The notes beneath the pieces were generated by a model. It saw nothing but the letters and a program-made list of their open reading frames with translations. It was not told the origin of the DNA and made no database searches. The translations under genes and the position numbers were made by a program. A stretch of 6,708 nt of DNA from Actinomycetes bacterium (GTDB lineage Bacteria; Actinomycetota; Actinomycetes; Actinomycetales; Cellulomonadaceae): NCBI GenBank assembly GCA_023425905.1, contig JAFABT010000212.1, forward strand, positions 1 through 6,708, in the 5' to 3' direction. Positions 6,656-6,708 of the stretch are shown piece by piece. Positions within the stretch are counted from its first letter, which is position 1; each line of letters opens with the position of its first letter.

Positions 6656-6708
6656 CCGAGCGCACGCCCTCGCCGCCGCCCGCGGCGTTCTCCGTCCACG
6701 CCCCGGAC
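6652..6708 (+). CDS. Start of a downstream gene, truncated by the window edge
   Basis: GTG at 6652 overlaps the preceding TGA as GTGA and opens a frame that stays clear for all 19 codons to the edge, beginning MTERTPSPPPAAFSVHAPD. This four-base overlap is typical of translationally coupled operon genes. The ribosome binding site is weak (GAAG, eight bases upstream), as expected for coupling. In Mycobacterium, fgd1 is followed by pta and ackA, so a phosphate acetyltransferase is one hypothesis. The visible residues are a Pro-rich leader and do not identify a family. Confidence 0.45.
   Translation, partial: MTERTPSPPPAAFSVHAPD

Overview
The window is high-GC DNA with dense, long coding frames, and all four complete genes end in TGA. 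This points to an actinobacterium. An F420-dependent LLM oxidoreductase and a ValRS of the form I associate with Micrococcales make a Cellulomonas/Sanguibacter-like member of that order the best guess. The genus is not proven from sequence alone.

Layout. Three genes lie on the minus strand, read right to left: a valyl-tRNA synthetase (5563 to 2855), a FadD15-like long-chain acyl-CoA synthetase (2748 to 925) and an amino-acid-type ABC transporter solute-binding lipoprotein (809 to 3). Divergently, on the plus strand, lies an LLM-class oxidoreductase of the F420-dependent glucose-6-phosphate dehydrogenase family (5654 to 6655). A further gene appears to start inside its stop codon through a GTGA overlap, and only its first 19 codons are present. 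Gaps between genes are 90 to 115 bases and no gene-free stretch exceeds 300 bases. I see no RNA genes, insertion sequences or CRISPR arrays.

How it fits together. These are mostly housekeeping functions: translation (ValRS), fatty-acid activation (FadD), nutrient uptake (binding protein, its permease and ATPase presumably beyond the left edge) and F420H2-linked redox. The FadD and binding-protein genes each have a clear ribosome binding site. The binding-protein gene probably has its own promoter with two small dyads. A CTCGTG hexamer array abuts the fadD ribosome binding site. The oxidoreductase gene has a TAGGGT box exactly six bases before its ATG, which suggests leaderless transcription.

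I do not see a previously undescribed multi-gene system. The points most worth a second look are the apparently altered sugar-phosphate pocket of the FGD-like enzyme, the hexamer array at the fadD ribosome binding site, and the control region of the binding-protein gene.
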